Below are positions 1 through 8,782 of a stretch of DNA of 64,000 nt, in pieces (the stretch's first letter is position 1; the number at the start of each line of letters is the position of its first letter). The DNA comes from Hyphococcus luteus (GTDB taxonomy: Bacteria; Pseudomonadota; Alphaproteobacteria; Caulobacterales; Parvularculaceae), in contig NZ_PJCH01000005.1 in assembly GCF_002943565.1 (NCBI RefSeq), positions 434,001 through 498,000 of the forward strand, given 5' to 3'. Both the position numbers and the translations under genes were made by a program. Below the pieces are notes generated by a model. It saw only the letters and a program-made list of their open reading frames with translations. It did no database searches and had not been told where the DNA came from.

Positions 1-1
1 T

Positions 2-580
2 CCCGCCGCCATAATCGCCGGCGCGCTTTACGCCCGCCTTGCTGAAACCGCGCCCAATTTAAGCCTCGCCATCCATCCCTGGCGAAGCGCAGGGGCGGCG
101 CTCGACGCGCTCGAAGCCGGAACAAGCGATCTCGCCGTCTCGGCGATCCCCGAGCCCGGCAAACATCTGCGTCGGGAGGAATTGCTGCGCGAACATTATG
201 TCGTCGCCATGCGGCGGGAGCATCCGGCTGCAGGAGATTTCAGTCTTGCGCGCTGGCTAGCTTTTCCGCATCTCGTCATTTCCGCCGAAGGCCGGATGCA
301 TGGCGCGCTCGACGAGGCGCTGGCGCGCCGCAAGCTTGAGCGCCATATCGGCGCGTCGGTTCCAAGCTTCACGCTGGCGGCGGACATTGTTCTGAAAACG
401 GATCTTATCGGGATGCTGCCAAGCCGCGCAGTTCCCTTTGAACAGCGAAACGAGTTTGCCGTCTTCGATCCGCCCATCCCCGTCGACGGTTTCGCGCTGC
501 ATCTTGCCTGGCACGCCCGCCGCGATCAGGACCTAGCGACACAGCATGTTGGCGCTTTGATCCGGAAACTTTTGCAATAA
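2..580 (+). CDS. LysR-type transcriptional regulator, C-terminal part (cut by window edge)
   Basis: The reading frame is open from the first bases, so only about 192 C-terminal residues are visible and the start and helix-turn-helix lie outside the window. The visible part looks like a LysR substrate-binding domain: an early 'LEAGTSDLAV' strand, then a 'LREHYVVAMRREHP' segment typical of the hinge between the two lobes, then 'FALHLAWHARRDQD' near the C-terminus, where LysR proteins often carry a W-H-x-R motif. An effector-binding regulator is inferred; the effector cannot be read. It converges on the PQQ dehydrogenase gene, so it is not the divergent LysR arrangement with that gene. Confidence 0.8.
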   Translation, partial: PAAIIAGALYARLAETAPNLSLAIHPWRSAGAALDALEAGTSDLAVSAIPEPGKHLRREELLREHYVVAMRREHPAAGDFSLARWLAFPHLVISAEGRMHGALDEALARRKLERHIGASVPSFTLAADIVLKTDLIGMLPSRAVPFEQRNEFAVFDPPIPVDGFALHLAWHARRDQDLATQHVGALIRKLLQ

Positions 581-797
581 AGCTGCTAACCCGCTGTAGG
601 CCGCCCAGCCAATCCGGAAAGCGCCCGTCGCCTCGTTCACGCCGGCCAGTCGGGGGAGAGCGGACAGAGAAAAACAAGGCGGCGGACAAGTCATCGGCGG
701 AGGCAAAAGGAGAGCAAACTCCGCCGAAAGCGGGCAGACGAGAACGGCCTTTCAACGCGCTTTTTCGAGCCCCAAAATGGCGAGCTCTTATTTATAG

Positions 798-830
798 ATC
801 AATCATATAATATTGATTTAATGTATCAAT
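798..830. promoter_or_regulatory. AT-rich cluster of alternating ATCAAT/ATTGAT half-sites
   Basis: In the 275-bp spacer between the convergent LysR and PQQ dehydrogenase genes, positions 785-845 are strikingly AT-rich. They contain ATCAAT (798-803), ATTGAT (812-817) and ATCAAT (825-830), which form two overlapping dyads. Read on the minus strand, TTGATA followed 16 bases later by TATGAT resembles a sigma-70 promoter pointing left. Both neighbouring genes end here, so the role is unclear: a regulator site, an antisense promoter or a remnant of transferred DNA. The rest of 581-797 shows nothing recognisable. Confidence 0.3.
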
Positions 831-855
831 TTTTTCGATTTTCTGAACTCAAGGC

Positions 856-2874
856 TCAGTTCGGCAAGGCAAAAGCGATCAGTTCGTCCCCCGGCGGCGC
901 ATCGACGCCGGAATAGCCGCCGGCGAAGATCGCCACATATTGGCGCCCCCGCCAGGAGTAGGACATGGGAGTCGCAACGCCGGCGGCGGGAAGCCGGCTC
1001 CGCCATAGTTCCTCGCCGGTCGCAATGTCGAAAGCGCGCAGATAATAATCGAGCGTGCCGCCGATAAAGACGAGCCCGCCCGCCGTGACCATCGGTCCGC
1101 CGAGGGTCGGTGTGCCGATTTTCGCTTTGACGAGGCCGCCGGACAGATCTTCGACCGTCCCCAGAGTCTTGCGCCAGACAATCTCGCCTTTCGCGAGATC
1201 CACTGCGGCGAGGACGCCCCAGGGCGGCGGCGTGCAGGGAAGATCGAGCGGCGACAGCAATATCTCGCGGCGCATGCCGTAGGGCGCGCCGGTTTGCGGC
1301 GAGATCTCCGCATCATGCAGGGTCTCGCGCGTCGCCTCGACCTTGTCCGCCGGAATGAGCTGAACCAGATGAGCGAGGTTCGACATGTTGACGACGAGAA
1401 GGTTGCGGCGCTGGTCATAAGCGGCCGAGCCCCAGTTTCCGCCGCCGCCGGTGAACGGCAGGAACAGGGTTCCCTCAAGCGACGGCGGGGTGAACAGGCC
1501 CTCATGGCGCAACGCGCGGATCGCCTTCGCGCAGGCCCGCTTGTCGAACCAGGTGAGCCCGAACGCGTCTTTCGCATCGACCGTGTTCGGCACCAGCGGC
1601 GGCGGCGCGACCGGAAAGGGCTGGGTCGGCGACAGGACTTCGCCGGGAACGGCGCCGTCTTGCGGCACGGGACGCTCCTCGACCGGCAGGAACGGTTCGC
1701 CGGTGTCGCGGTCGAGCACGAAGACGAAGCCCGTCTTCGTCGTCTGCGCGACGACGTCATGGCGCTCGCCGTCCCGCCAAACCGTGTAGAGCCCCGGCTG
1801 CGAAGGCAGATCGTAGTCCCAGACATCGTGATGCACGGTCTGGAAAGACCAGACGACCTCGCCGGTCGAAGCGTCGAGGGCGACGACGGAGTCGGCGTAG
1901 CGATTGTCGCCGGGGCGAAGCCCGCCGAAAAAATCAGGGGACGGACTTGATGTCGGCACAAAGAGAAGATTGCGCGCCGCGTCGTATGACATCGGCGCCC
2001 AGGCGTTGGCGTGGCCTTCGACCGGCGGTTGCGCGCCTTGCCAGTCGCCGGCGTTGACGGCGCCGGCCGCGCGGGGGATCGGATCGAAGGTCCAGCGCAG
2101 AGCGCCGGTGCGCACATCATAAGCGCGCACGGTTCCTCTCGGCGCCGCGACGCGTGAATTGTCGCCGATGGAAGAGCCGACGACGACGACGTCGCCGGCG
2201 ACGGTCGGCGCCGAGGTGATCTGGAATTCGCCCGGCCAGACGAGGCTCATGCCGGGATCGATATGAACCGTTCCGCCGGCGCCGAAGCTCGCGCAGGGTT
2301 CGCCCGTCTTCGCATCCACCGCATTCAGCCGGTAATCGTTGGTCGCGCCGAATATCCGCGCCGCGCAAGGGCCTTGCGCGCCCGCGTCTTTCCAATAGGC
2401 GACGCCGCGGCAGACATACTGATTGCCCGGATGCTGTTTGAGATCCGCCTTGGCGTCAAAGCGCCAGCGCTGTTTCCCCGTGCCGGGATCGACGGCGATG
2501 ATGTCGTTGAAGGGCGTGCAGAAGACGAGACTGTCCTCGACCAGGATCGGCGTCGTTTCCCCGGCGCTGCGTTTGATCGCTTCCGGCTTCGAAAGGAGAT
2601 CGCCGGTGGAATAGCGCCAGGCGATTTCAAGCTCCCCGACATTGTCTGGCGTGATGGCGCTTGCCGCGGCGTAGCGCGAGCCGCCGGCGTCGGCGCCGTA
2701 ATAGGCCCAGCCTTGCGTCTCCGGCGCCGGATTGGACGCAGCGGCGACGCCGTCAATGTCGAGACTGTGATCGCCGCCAAGGCGCCAGATCATCGACCCG
2801 CCGAGGATGGCCGCGACGAGCGCAACCAGCGCCGCCGCAAACACCCCCGCAATGATTTTGACGACGCGCCTCAC
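856..2874 (-). CDS. Membrane-anchored PQQ-dependent dehydrogenase, glucose dehydrogenase (Gcd) type
   Basis: This is a 672-residue quinoprotein. A single N-terminal hydrophobic segment (about residues 8-30) should anchor it in the inner membrane with the catalytic beta-propeller in the periplasm; E. coli Gcd (796 residues) has five such segments. Propeller motifs of the PQQ family repeat through the chain. 'HHDVWDYDLPSQP' holds the catalytic Asp of Gcd, and 'QTTKTGFVFVLDRDTGEPF' holds the PQQ-contacting Lys. Such enzymes oxidise aldoses or alcohols and pass electrons to ubiquinone. No pqq biosynthesis genes are in the window, so the cofactor must come from elsewhere. Substrate is unproven. 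Its 3' end faces the LysR gene. Confidence 0.9.
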   Translation of the reverse strand: MRRVVKIIAGVFAAALVALVAAILGGSMIWRLGGDHSLDIDGVAAASNPAPETQGWAYYGADAGGSRYAAASAITPDNVGELEIAWRYSTGDLLSKPEAIKRSAGETTPILVEDSLVFCTPFNDIIAVDPGTGKQRWRFDAKADLKQHPGNQYVCRGVAYWKDAGAQGPCAARIFGATNDYRLNAVDAKTGEPCASFGAGGTVHIDPGMSLVWPGEFQITSAPTVAGDVVVVGSSIGDNSRVAAPRGTVRAYDVRTGALRWTFDPIPRAAGAVNAGDWQGAQPPVEGHANAWAPMSYDAARNLLFVPTSSPSPDFFGGLRPGDNRYADSVVALDASTGEVVWSFQTVHHDVWDYDLPSQPGLYTVWRDGERHDVVAQTTKTGFVFVLDRDTGEPFLPVEERPVPQDGAVPGEVLSPTQPFPVAPPPLVPNTVDAKDAFGLTWFDKRACAKAIRALRHEGLFTPPSLEGTLFLPFTGGGGNWGSAAYDQRRNLLVVNMSNLAHLVQLIPADKVEATRETLHDAEISPQTGAPYGMRREILLSPLDLPCTPPPWGVLAAVDLAKGEIVWRKTLGTVEDLSGGLVKAKIGTPTLGGPMVTAGGLVFIGGTLDYYLRAFDIATGEELWRSRLPAAGVATPMSYSWRGRQYVAIFAGGYSGVDAPPGDELIAFALPN

Positions 2875-2972
2875 AGACGTGTTTCCTGAAAGTCCGGCCC
2901 CCGTCGGATGAGGCTACCAGCTTCGGCCCGTCACGGCGAGGCCGGTTCGCAGCGCTTGGGTCCCGGCGCCTG

Positions 2973-4004
2973 TCAGGAAAGCGCCATTGGCGACAACGGC
3001 CCCGACCCGGCGCCGGTTTTTTCAAGCGCCTGGGCGATCTCCGCGAGATCTTCGGCGTCAAGCTCGAGCGTCGCCGCATCGATCCAGCCGTCGATCTGTT
3101 TCGGCCCGCGGGCGCCGACAATGGCGCCGGTGACGCCGGGCCAGGCCAGCGTCCAGCCGACGGCGACCGCCGCGACCGTCGCATCGCGGCGTTTCGCGAT
3201 GGGCTTCAAGCTTTCGGCGAACGCAAGATTGCGCTCGAGCGCGTCGCCGGAAAACTCCGGATTGCGCGAACGCCAGTCGTTTTCCGGCAGGGCTTTCGCC
3301 CGCTCTTTGCTGAAATGACCGGTCAGGAGCCCCGACTGCATGGGGCTGTAGACGATGACGCCGGTTTCGTGATCGGCGCACCAGGGCAGTTCTTTTTCCG
3401 CCGCGCCGCGCCGGATCGCCGAGAAAGGCGGCTGCAGCGTGTCCACATGGCCGATCTTTTCCGCCGCCTCCAATTGCTCGGCGCTGTGGTTGGAAAGGCC
3501 CGCCGCGCGGATTTTGCCTTCGTTTTTGAGCTCAAGGAGCGCGCCCCAATAGTCCTCGAGCGGGGTTCCGTCTTTCGGCGGCCAGTGCATCTGGCAAAGG
3601 TCGATGCGCTCCACCCCGAGACGCGCGAGCGACGCCTCGACCTCGCGGCGGATGCTGTCGGGTTTGCCGGCCATCTGCGGCGGCGCTTTTCGGTCGTTTT
3701 CGTCCCAGACCAATCCGCATTTCGTGAAAACATAAGGGCGCATCTCGGCGGGAAGCTCGGCCAGCGCCTTGCCGACGATTTCTTCGGAATGACCGAGGCC
3801 GTAGACGGGGGCGGTGTCGATCCAGTTGACGCCGCGCTCGGCCGCGCGCCGGATCGCCGCGAGCGAGTCCTTATCGTCCTGCGCGCCCCAGCCGGCGATC
3901 CAGTCGCCGCCGCCGATGGCCCAGGCGCCGAAACCGACGCGGGTGACGTTCATGCCGGTGCGGCCGAGAGGACGGGTCGGCAGGGGGGCATCGCGATCTG
4001 ACAT
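2973..4004 (-). CDS. Aldo/keto reductase
   Basis: A 343-residue NADPH-dependent oxidoreductase with a TIM-barrel fold. The AKR tetrad is visible: Asp and Tyr in 'DTAPVYG', Lys in 'YVFTKCG' and His in 'QMHWP'. The cofactor-phosphate region appears as 'GAIVGARGPKQ'. I chose the ATG at 4004 because a perfect AGGAGG (minus strand, 4011-4016) sits six bases upstream; an in-frame ATG at 4055 would add 17 poorly conserved residues and has no such site. The substrate cannot be assigned from sequence. It lies about 100 bp upstream of the PQQ dehydrogenase gene on the same strand, so the two may be co-transcribed. Confidence 0.9.
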   Translation of the reverse strand: MSDRDAPLPTRPLGRTGMNVTRVGFGAWAIGGGDWIAGWGAQDDKDSLAAIRRAAERGVNWIDTAPVYGLGHSEEIVGKALAELPAEMRPYVFTKCGLVWDENDRKAPPQMAGKPDSIRREVEASLARLGVERIDLCQMHWPPKDGTPLEDYWGALLELKNEGKIRAAGLSNHSAEQLEAAEKIGHVDTLQPPFSAIRRGAAEKELPWCADHETGVIVYSPMQSGLLTGHFSKERAKALPENDWRSRNPEFSGDALERNLAFAESLKPIAKRRDATVAAVAVGWTLAWPGVTGAIVGARGPKQIDGWIDAATLELDAEDLAEIAQALEKTGAGSGPLSPMALS

Positions 4005-4164
4005 GGAAAACCTCCTGAAAACGCAAGCCTCATATGGAGCCCGGCCGGCGCGCATTCAAATCGATAATAACGATGGGGCCGCGCTTGCTTATATTTTGCT
4101 GCAGCCATGCTGCGCAAAAATCCGTGCTCATTTGCGCTGCATGCGCGGTCCTATCGGGAGGCGA

Positions 4165-4728
4165 TCAGGCGTCTGCCGCGGCGGCCTCGGCGCGCGCCTC
4201 TTCGGCGTCGGCGTCGGCCTCTTCAGCGATCTTGTCGAGATCGACCGTGTCGTCGGCCTTCTTCGTCTCCTCGGCCTCGTCCGCGGCGTCGACGGCGTCA
4301 TCGAGGATGTCTTTTGCCGCTTCCTTCTCGCCGCGCTCGAGGGCGGCCGTTTCTTTCTTCGCGTCTTCCTGATTGGCCTTTTCGACCTCGTCGGCAAGGG
4401 CCGATTCCGCCTTCAGGAGGCCGTTTAATTTATGGGCGCCCGACACGATCCCCGCCACGTCGACCTTCGCCAGCGCCTCTTCGAACGACGCGCCGGTTTC
4501 GACAAGATCCATGGCGACTTCGATCTGTTTGTCGGTGAGGGACTTGGCCTGTTTGATCTTGAAGAGCTCATAGCCTTCCGGCTCGGGCTTCGCATTGCCG
4601 GAAACATCGACGATCACCGCGGGCGCGCCGGCGGGAGCGCCGGGCCGGCCGCTCGCGGCCGGCGCGAAAGCGGCGCGCGACTGGCCGATCAAGGCCGAAG
4701 CGATATTCGCGCTGTTGATTCCGATCAT
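4165..4728 (-). CDS. Hypothetical acidic protein with coiled-coil C-terminus
   Basis: 187 residues, family not recognised. Residues 1-50 are Ala/Gly/Pro-rich, residues 50-105 form a compact, apparently helical region ('KQAKSLTDKQIEVAMDLVE'), and from residue 107 the chain is almost entirely Glu, Asp, Ala and Lys in a heptad-like pattern. There is no signal peptide or membrane segment, so a soluble, very acidic, partly disordered protein is expected. Codon use matches the neighbours. It lies downstream of trpB on the same strand, where many alphaproteobacteria carry trpA. The gene looks real from its start and third-position GC, but no function is proposed. Confidence 0.6.
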   Translation of the reverse strand: MIGINSANIASALIGQSRAAFAPAASGRPGAPAGAPAVIVDVSGNAKPEPEGYELFKIKQAKSLTDKQIEVAMDLVETGASFEEALAKVDVAGIVSGAHKLNGLLKAESALADEVEKANQEDAKKETAALERGEKEAAKDILDDAVDAADEAEETKKADDTVDLDKIAEEADADAEEARAEAAAADA

Positions 4729-4823
4729 GCCGGGCCCCGAGAGCGGTTTCAGACCGCGGCGAGACTAGGCGTTCTTGCTTTCTGACCCTTGAAACGGATC
4801 GGCGGCATTTTATCGACCCGCGC

Positions 4824-6071
4824 TTAGTCCGCCCCGAGCGCGTCCATCACCGAGAAGATGTCCTTGTCGCCGCGCCCGCACATATTGAGGAGGAGGATCT
4901 GGTCGCGATCCATTTCCGCCGCCTTGTCTAGGGCGCGGGCGAGCGCATGGGAGGGCTCGAGCGCCGGGATGATGCCTTCAAGCTTGGCGCAGAGCTGGAA
5001 CATCTCGAGCGCCTCATCGTCGGTCGCCGAAACGTATTTCACCCGCCCCGTCTCATGCAGCCAGGAGTGCTCCGGACCGATGCCCGGGTAGTCAAGCCCG
5101 GCCGAGATCGAATGGGCGTCCTTGATCTGGCCATCCTCGTCCTGGAGCAGGTATGTCCGGTTGCCGTGAAGGACGCCGGGCCGTCCGCCGGTAAGACTGG
5201 CGGCATGCTTGTCAGTGTCGACGCCGAGCCCCGCCGCCTCGACCCCGATGATCTCCACATCCTTGTCGTCGAGGAACGGATGGAAGAGGCCGATGGCGTT
5301 CGAGCCGCCGCCGATGCAGGCCATGATGACATCGGGGAGGCGCCCTTCGGCCTCCATCATCTGCTCTTTCGCCTCGCGCCCGATCACCGATTGAAAATCG
5401 CGCACGAGTTCCGGATAGGGGTGCGGGCCCGCGGCCGTACCGATGATGTAAAAGGTTGAGTCCACATTGGTGACCCAGTCGCGCAGCGCGTCGTTCATGG
5501 CGTCTTTCAAGGTCGCCGTGCCCGACGTCACCGGTATGACTTCGGCGCCGAGAAGCTTCATGCGGAAGACATTGGGTTTTTGCCGCTCCACGTCCGTCGC
5601 GCCCATATAGACGACGCAAGGAAGGCCGAAGCGCGCGCAGACCGTCGCCGTCGCGACGCCATGTTGCCCGGCGCCGGTCTCGGCGATGATCCGGGTCTTG
5701 CCCATGCGCATGGCGAGGAGGATCTGGCCCATGCAGTTGTTGATCTTGTGCGCGCCGGTGTGGTTGAGCTCGTCGCGCTTGAAGTAAATTTTCGCGCCCT
5801 TTTTACCGGCCCTACCTGACTTTTCGTCAGCCATACTGCGGACATGGCTGGTTAACCGCTCGGCGTAATAGAGCGGCGACGGGCGGCCCACATAGTGCTT
5901 CAGGTAGTACTCAAGCTCCGACTGGAAGGAGGGGTCGTTCTTGGCGCCTTCATATTCCTTCTCCAGCTTCAGAACGAGCGGCATCAGGGTCTCGGCGACA
6001 AAGCGCCCGCCATAAATGCCGAAGCGGCCTTCTTCGTCGGGTCCGGTGCGGTAGGAGTTGAGCTGGGTCAC
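4824..6071 (-). CDS. trpB: Tryptophan synthase beta chain
   Basis: 415 residues, the usual length. It condenses indole with L-serine to give L-tryptophan, using PLP, normally in an alpha2beta2 complex with TrpA. The PLP-lysine motif '[13 protein letters not shown]' and the phosphate-binding '[10 protein letters not shown]' are present, as are the N-terminal '[15 protein letters not shown]' and a C-terminal '[11 protein letters not shown]'. Translation appears to start at a GTG (6069-6071). About 13 residues near '[19 protein letters not shown]' look like a small basic insertion. trpA is not downstream, and trpF lies 2 kb upstream beyond two exported-protein genes, so the common trpF-trpB-trpA order is broken here. 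Confidence 0.97.
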   Translation of the reverse strand: MTQLNSYRTGPDEEGRFGIYGGRFVAETLMPLVLKLEKEYEGAKNDPSFQSELEYYLKHYVGRPSPLYYAERLTSHVRSMADEKSGRAGKKGAKIYFKRDELNHTGAHKINNCMGQILLAMRMGKTRIIAETGAGQHGVATATVCARFGLPCVVYMGATDVERQKPNVFRMKLLGAEVIPVTSGTATLKDAMNDALRDWVTNVDSTFYIIGTAAGPHPYPELVRDFQSVIGREAKEQMMEAEGRLPDVIMACIGGGSNAIGLFHPFLDDKDVEIIGVEAAGLGVDTDKHAASLTGGRPGVLHGNRTYLLQDEDGQIKDAHSISAGLDYPGIGPEHSWLHETGRVKYVSATDDEALEMFQLCAKLEGIIPALEPSHALARALDKAAEMDRDQILLLNMCGRGDKDIFSVMDALGAD

Positions 6072-6104
6072 GGTGTTGGGTCCATTGAATATCAGGTGAA
6101 GTCA

Positions 6105-6250
6105 GCCCTCACCCGAAACGGCTTGCGCCGTTCCGACCTCTCCCAAAGGGAGAGGTAAAATGCAAGCTTCTCGAAACCGCTGCCTCTCCCTTGGGAGAGG
6201 TCAAATTCGCCCCTTCGAGACGCCGCCTTCGGCGGCTCCTCAGGATGAAG
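6105..6250. repeat. Cluster of three palindromic intergenic repeats
   Basis: Between the histidine-phosphatase-like gene and trpB are several hairpins. CCTCTCCC-aaa-GGGAGAGG lies at 6137-6155, a second similar hairpin at 6183-6200, and a CTTCGAGACG...CAGGATGAAG element at 6213-6250 whose centre is a GCCGCCTTCGGCGGC stem. The last is related to the repeat at 16851-16940. Such palindromes are common between alphaproteobacterial genes. This one could act as an RNA-level hairpin between two co-directional genes. Confidence 0.7.
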
Positions 6251-6274
6251 GCGAATTTGGGTGAGCGGGACGCC

Positions 6275-6907
6275 CTACTCCACCGCCGGCTTCGCCTCCG
6301 GATAGCGGATCAGGAGATCGACGCGGGCGATGGGTTGCCAGTCGCTGGGGTGAACCAGCCAGGCGACGCCGGAGGGCACGACCTTTTCGCGGCCCCGCGT
6401 CGTCGCGCCGTAAAGCGGCGCGATATTGGAGTGGCTGGAGAGGATGATGTTGGTCCCGGGATGGGCGGCGAGCTCCGCCGCCACCTTGGCCTTCATGGCG
6501 GCGACGTCCGCCGGTTTTTCGCTGATCTGCGAGGGATCGGGCTCCACCGGCGCGCCGGACGCGGCGAGCGCCGCCGTGTCCCAGGAGCGGCACATGGGGC
6601 TCGTATAAGCCTTTAAAATCGGGACTCCTTCCGCTTTCAAAACAGCGCCCATGGCCCGCGCCTGAAAGAACCCTTCCGCATCGAGCCCGCGCCCCGGCGC
6701 AAGGCGGCACCCTTCGGAGAGGCCGACGAAACTCGTCTGGTCCTCCGGCGAATTCGCGTGGCGCATGACGATGACATAACCGCCGCGTTTTAAGGCCTCG
6801 AAAGCGACGGACGCCGCCGCCTCGTTCTCGCGCGGGGGCGGGTTCGTCACGCAGCCGCCCAAACATGCCGCGGCCAGCGCCGCGCCCCAAAACCGTCTCG
6901 CCATCAT
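6275..6907 (-). CDS. Histidine phosphatase superfamily lipoprotein
   Basis: 210 residues. The N-terminus is a lipoprotein signal with lipobox 'CLGGC' (Cys about residue 19), so it should be membrane-anchored and periplasmic. The phosphatase signature is 'VIVMRHANSPED', an RHA/N form of the usual RHG; a second catalytic His is in 'NIILSSHSNIAPL'. The middle carries 'LDAEGFFQARAMG' and 'AYTSPMCRSWDTA', as in SixA/phosphoglycerate-mutase relatives. The substrate is unknown. AGGAGAG on the minus strand precedes tandem ATG codons at 6907/6904. It is 9 bp downstream of another lipoprotein gene and probably forms one transcript with it. Confidence 0.8.
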   Translation of the reverse strand: MMARRFWGAALAAACLGGCVTNPPPRENEAAASVAFEALKRGGYVIVMRHANSPEDQTSFVGLSEGCRLAPGRGLDAEGFFQARAMGAVLKAEGVPILKAYTSPMCRSWDTAALAASGAPVEPDPSQISEKPADVAAMKAKVAAELAAHPGTNIILSSHSNIAPLYGATTRGREKVVPSGVAWLVHPSDWQPIARVDLLIRYPEAKPAVE

Positions 6908-6916
6908 CTTTCTCTC

Positions 6917-7951
6917 CTAGCGGCCGCTGAAGGACACAGTCTGGGCCGCGTTTGTATGGGCGTCCACTTCAAGCAGCGTGAGCGCGTGAATGGTGGTCGC
7001 CATCATTTCCACAAGGGACAGTCCCGCATCCTGGTCGATCAGCCCGGTCGTATAGGTCAGCCGCGCCTTCACATGCCAGGGGCCTGTCTTGTTGAGCCAG
7101 ACCGCCGTCTTGTAGCTCTCGCCGTCGATGGGCTGGGTGATGAAGCCCGCCGCCAGCGTTTCGCCCTCGATCGCCGAAGGCGCGCCCTCGCGCTCGGCGG
7201 TGGCGACCATCACCGGGGCCTCTTTCTTGAAGGGAAGCTCTTGCACCATCAGGCTCAGTGCGGCGCCGAAATGATCCTCCAGGCTGACATCGGGCCATCT
7301 GGAGGCATAGAGCGTATAGAAGACGCCCGGCTCGGAAATGAGATAATTGCAGGCCGTGTCGAGCCCGTTCTCATCGAAGAGAGTGACGCCCTTCAGCGGG
7401 ACGGGGAGCTTTTCGATAGACTCCCCGTCATCCCCGAGGGTCAGCATCTCGATGACCTTCGGACAGCGCATGCCCGAATAATCGTGGATCAGCTCGGACG
7501 GCGTCTCGCGCCAGCCGCCCTTCGCCGCCGAGGGGGCCATGCTGTTCTGAACGAGCACGCTCTCGACAGGCGCCGTCGCACGCGCCGCATTGCGCAACTT
7601 GGCGTCCGGATCGGCGGGCGCGGTTTTGTTGAATTGGGCTTCGTGGGCGACGGCCGGATCGGAAGCCTCGCCAAGCGCGGCGCGATGAAAGGGCGGGATC
7701 GCGCGATAATCGATCGGCGCCGCATCGGACCCGAGGGAGGCCAGCACCGCGCGCCGCGCCGCGCCCATATCGCGGGGAAGATAGCCTGCGGCGGCGTGAT
7801 TGGGGGCGTGATCGGCGGCGTAACCCGCGCTGCTGGAGGCCTGTTTCGGGGCCGTATCGCTCGCGCAGGCGGCGAGCGCCAACGCCGCGAAGGCCGCGCC
7901 GAAACATCTCGCGCCGCCAATCGCCTTATCATGAAAAAGCTTTTCGCCCAC
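6917..7951 (-). CDS. Hypothetical lipoprotein
   Basis: 344 residues, family not recognised. The N-terminus has a hydrophobic stretch and lipobox 'ALAAC' (Cys about residue 29), which predicts a lipid-anchored envelope protein. After an Ala-rich disordered linker, the C-terminal 200 residues look globular: 'IHDYSGMRCPKVIEML', then alternating strands ending 'TTGLIDQDAGLSLVEMMAT'. It starts at GTG 7951. It is immediately upstream of the histidine-phosphatase lipoprotein (9 bp gap), suggesting a shared envelope-related role, and both sit between trpF and trpB. No function is claimed. Confidence 0.7.
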   Translation of the reverse strand: MGEKLFHDKAIGGARCFGAAFAALALAACASDTAPKQASSSAGYAADHAPNHAAAGYLPRDMGAARRAVLASLGSDAAPIDYRAIPPFHRAALGEASDPAVAHEAQFNKTAPADPDAKLRNAARATAPVESVLVQNSMAPSAAKGGWRETPSELIHDYSGMRCPKVIEMLTLGDDGESIEKLPVPLKGVTLFDENGLDTACNYLISEPGVFYTLYASRWPDVSLEDHFGAALSLMVQELPFKKEAPVMVATAEREGAPSAIEGETLAAGFITQPIDGESYKTAVWLNKTGPWHVKARLTYTTGLIDQDAGLSLVEMMATTIHALTLLEVDAHTNAAQTVSFSGR

Positions 7952-8101
7952 CGGTCATTCCCCGCTTGCCGCCGACATCCCCGCTTTCAAGCCTAGCGAA
8001 AATAAAGGATGCGGTCGATGCGCAAAGGCGAAGCGGTTTTATCGGTGAAAATGCTGCGCTTTATGCTGCGCAAAAAACCGCAACATAAGGAGTCTTTCAG
8101 C

Positions 8102-8773
8102 CTATCCTTTTGAAGCCGAGATGAAGGCTTTGACCAGTGCGTCGTCTTTCTTGCCCGGCGCGCTTTCGACGCCGGAAGAAACATCGACGCCAAGGAAGGC
8201 CTCGCGGCTCTTCTGCCCCTTCACGGCCTCGCCGACATTCTCCGGCGTCAGCCCGCCGGCGACAATATAAGGCGTCTCGCCTTCGTAAGCGGAGAGCAGC
8301 GTCCAGTCGAAACTGACGCCGTTGCCGCCCGGCTGGCCCGCCCCCGGGGGCGGCTTGGCGTCGAACAGGATGATGTCCGCCGCCTCTTCATAATCGGACG
8401 CGTCGCTGACATCGCCCTTGCCGGTCACCGGTATGGCCTTGATCACCTCGACCCCGAATTCGAGCCCTAATTCGCTGCACCGCTCGGGACTTTCATGGCC
8501 GTGGAACTGGAAATGGGTGAGAAGCGGCGCAGCTTCGGAGAGTTCTTTTTCGCCGGCGTCGACGAAGAGGCCCACAAGGCGCGGCATCGCAAAGCCCTCG
8601 TCGAACGCCGCCTGTTTGAGATCGAGAATGATCTCTTCGGCGGCTTCGGGCGTCACGAAACGCGGGGATTTGCGGAAGAAAACAAAGCCGAGGAAATCCG
8701 CGCCGGCGCGGGCCGCGTCGATCGCGGTCGCCGCATCCTTCACCCCGCAGATTTTGACGAGAGGTCCGCTCAT
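8102..8773 (-). CDS. trpF: Phosphoribosylanthranilate isomerase
   Basis: 223 residues, full length. It performs the Amadori rearrangement of phosphoribosylanthranilate to CdRP in tryptophan synthesis. The N-terminal 'VKICGVKDAATAIDAARAG' carries the catalytic Cys; 'LGVDVSSGVESAPGKKD' near the C-terminus carries the catalytic Asp and phosphate loop. 'ILFDAKPPPGAGQPGG' and 'YIVAGGLTPENV' are also classical. It begins 9 bp after the end of lapA, so both are probably on one transcript from the ihfB side. A phosphate-loop 'GGNG' is present. No sign of damage. Confidence 0.96.
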   Translation of the reverse strand: MSGPLVKICGVKDAATAIDAARAGADFLGFVFFRKSPRFVTPEAAEEIILDLKQAAFDEGFAMPRLVGLFVDAGEKELSEAAPLLTHFQFHGHESPERCSELGLEFGVEVIKAIPVTGKGDVSDASDYEEAADIILFDAKPPPGAGQPGGNGVSFDWTLLSAYEGETPYIVAGGLTPENVGEAVKGQKSREAFLGVDVSSGVESAPGKKDDALVKAFISASKG

Positions 8774-8782
8774 GACATCACA

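Noticed and set aside
405-755. A 116-residue minus-strand frame over the lysR end
   Set aside because: It overlaps the coding end of the LysR gene in the antisense direction and resembles no family. A leftward promoter-like pair exists upstream, but no ribosome-binding site supports it.
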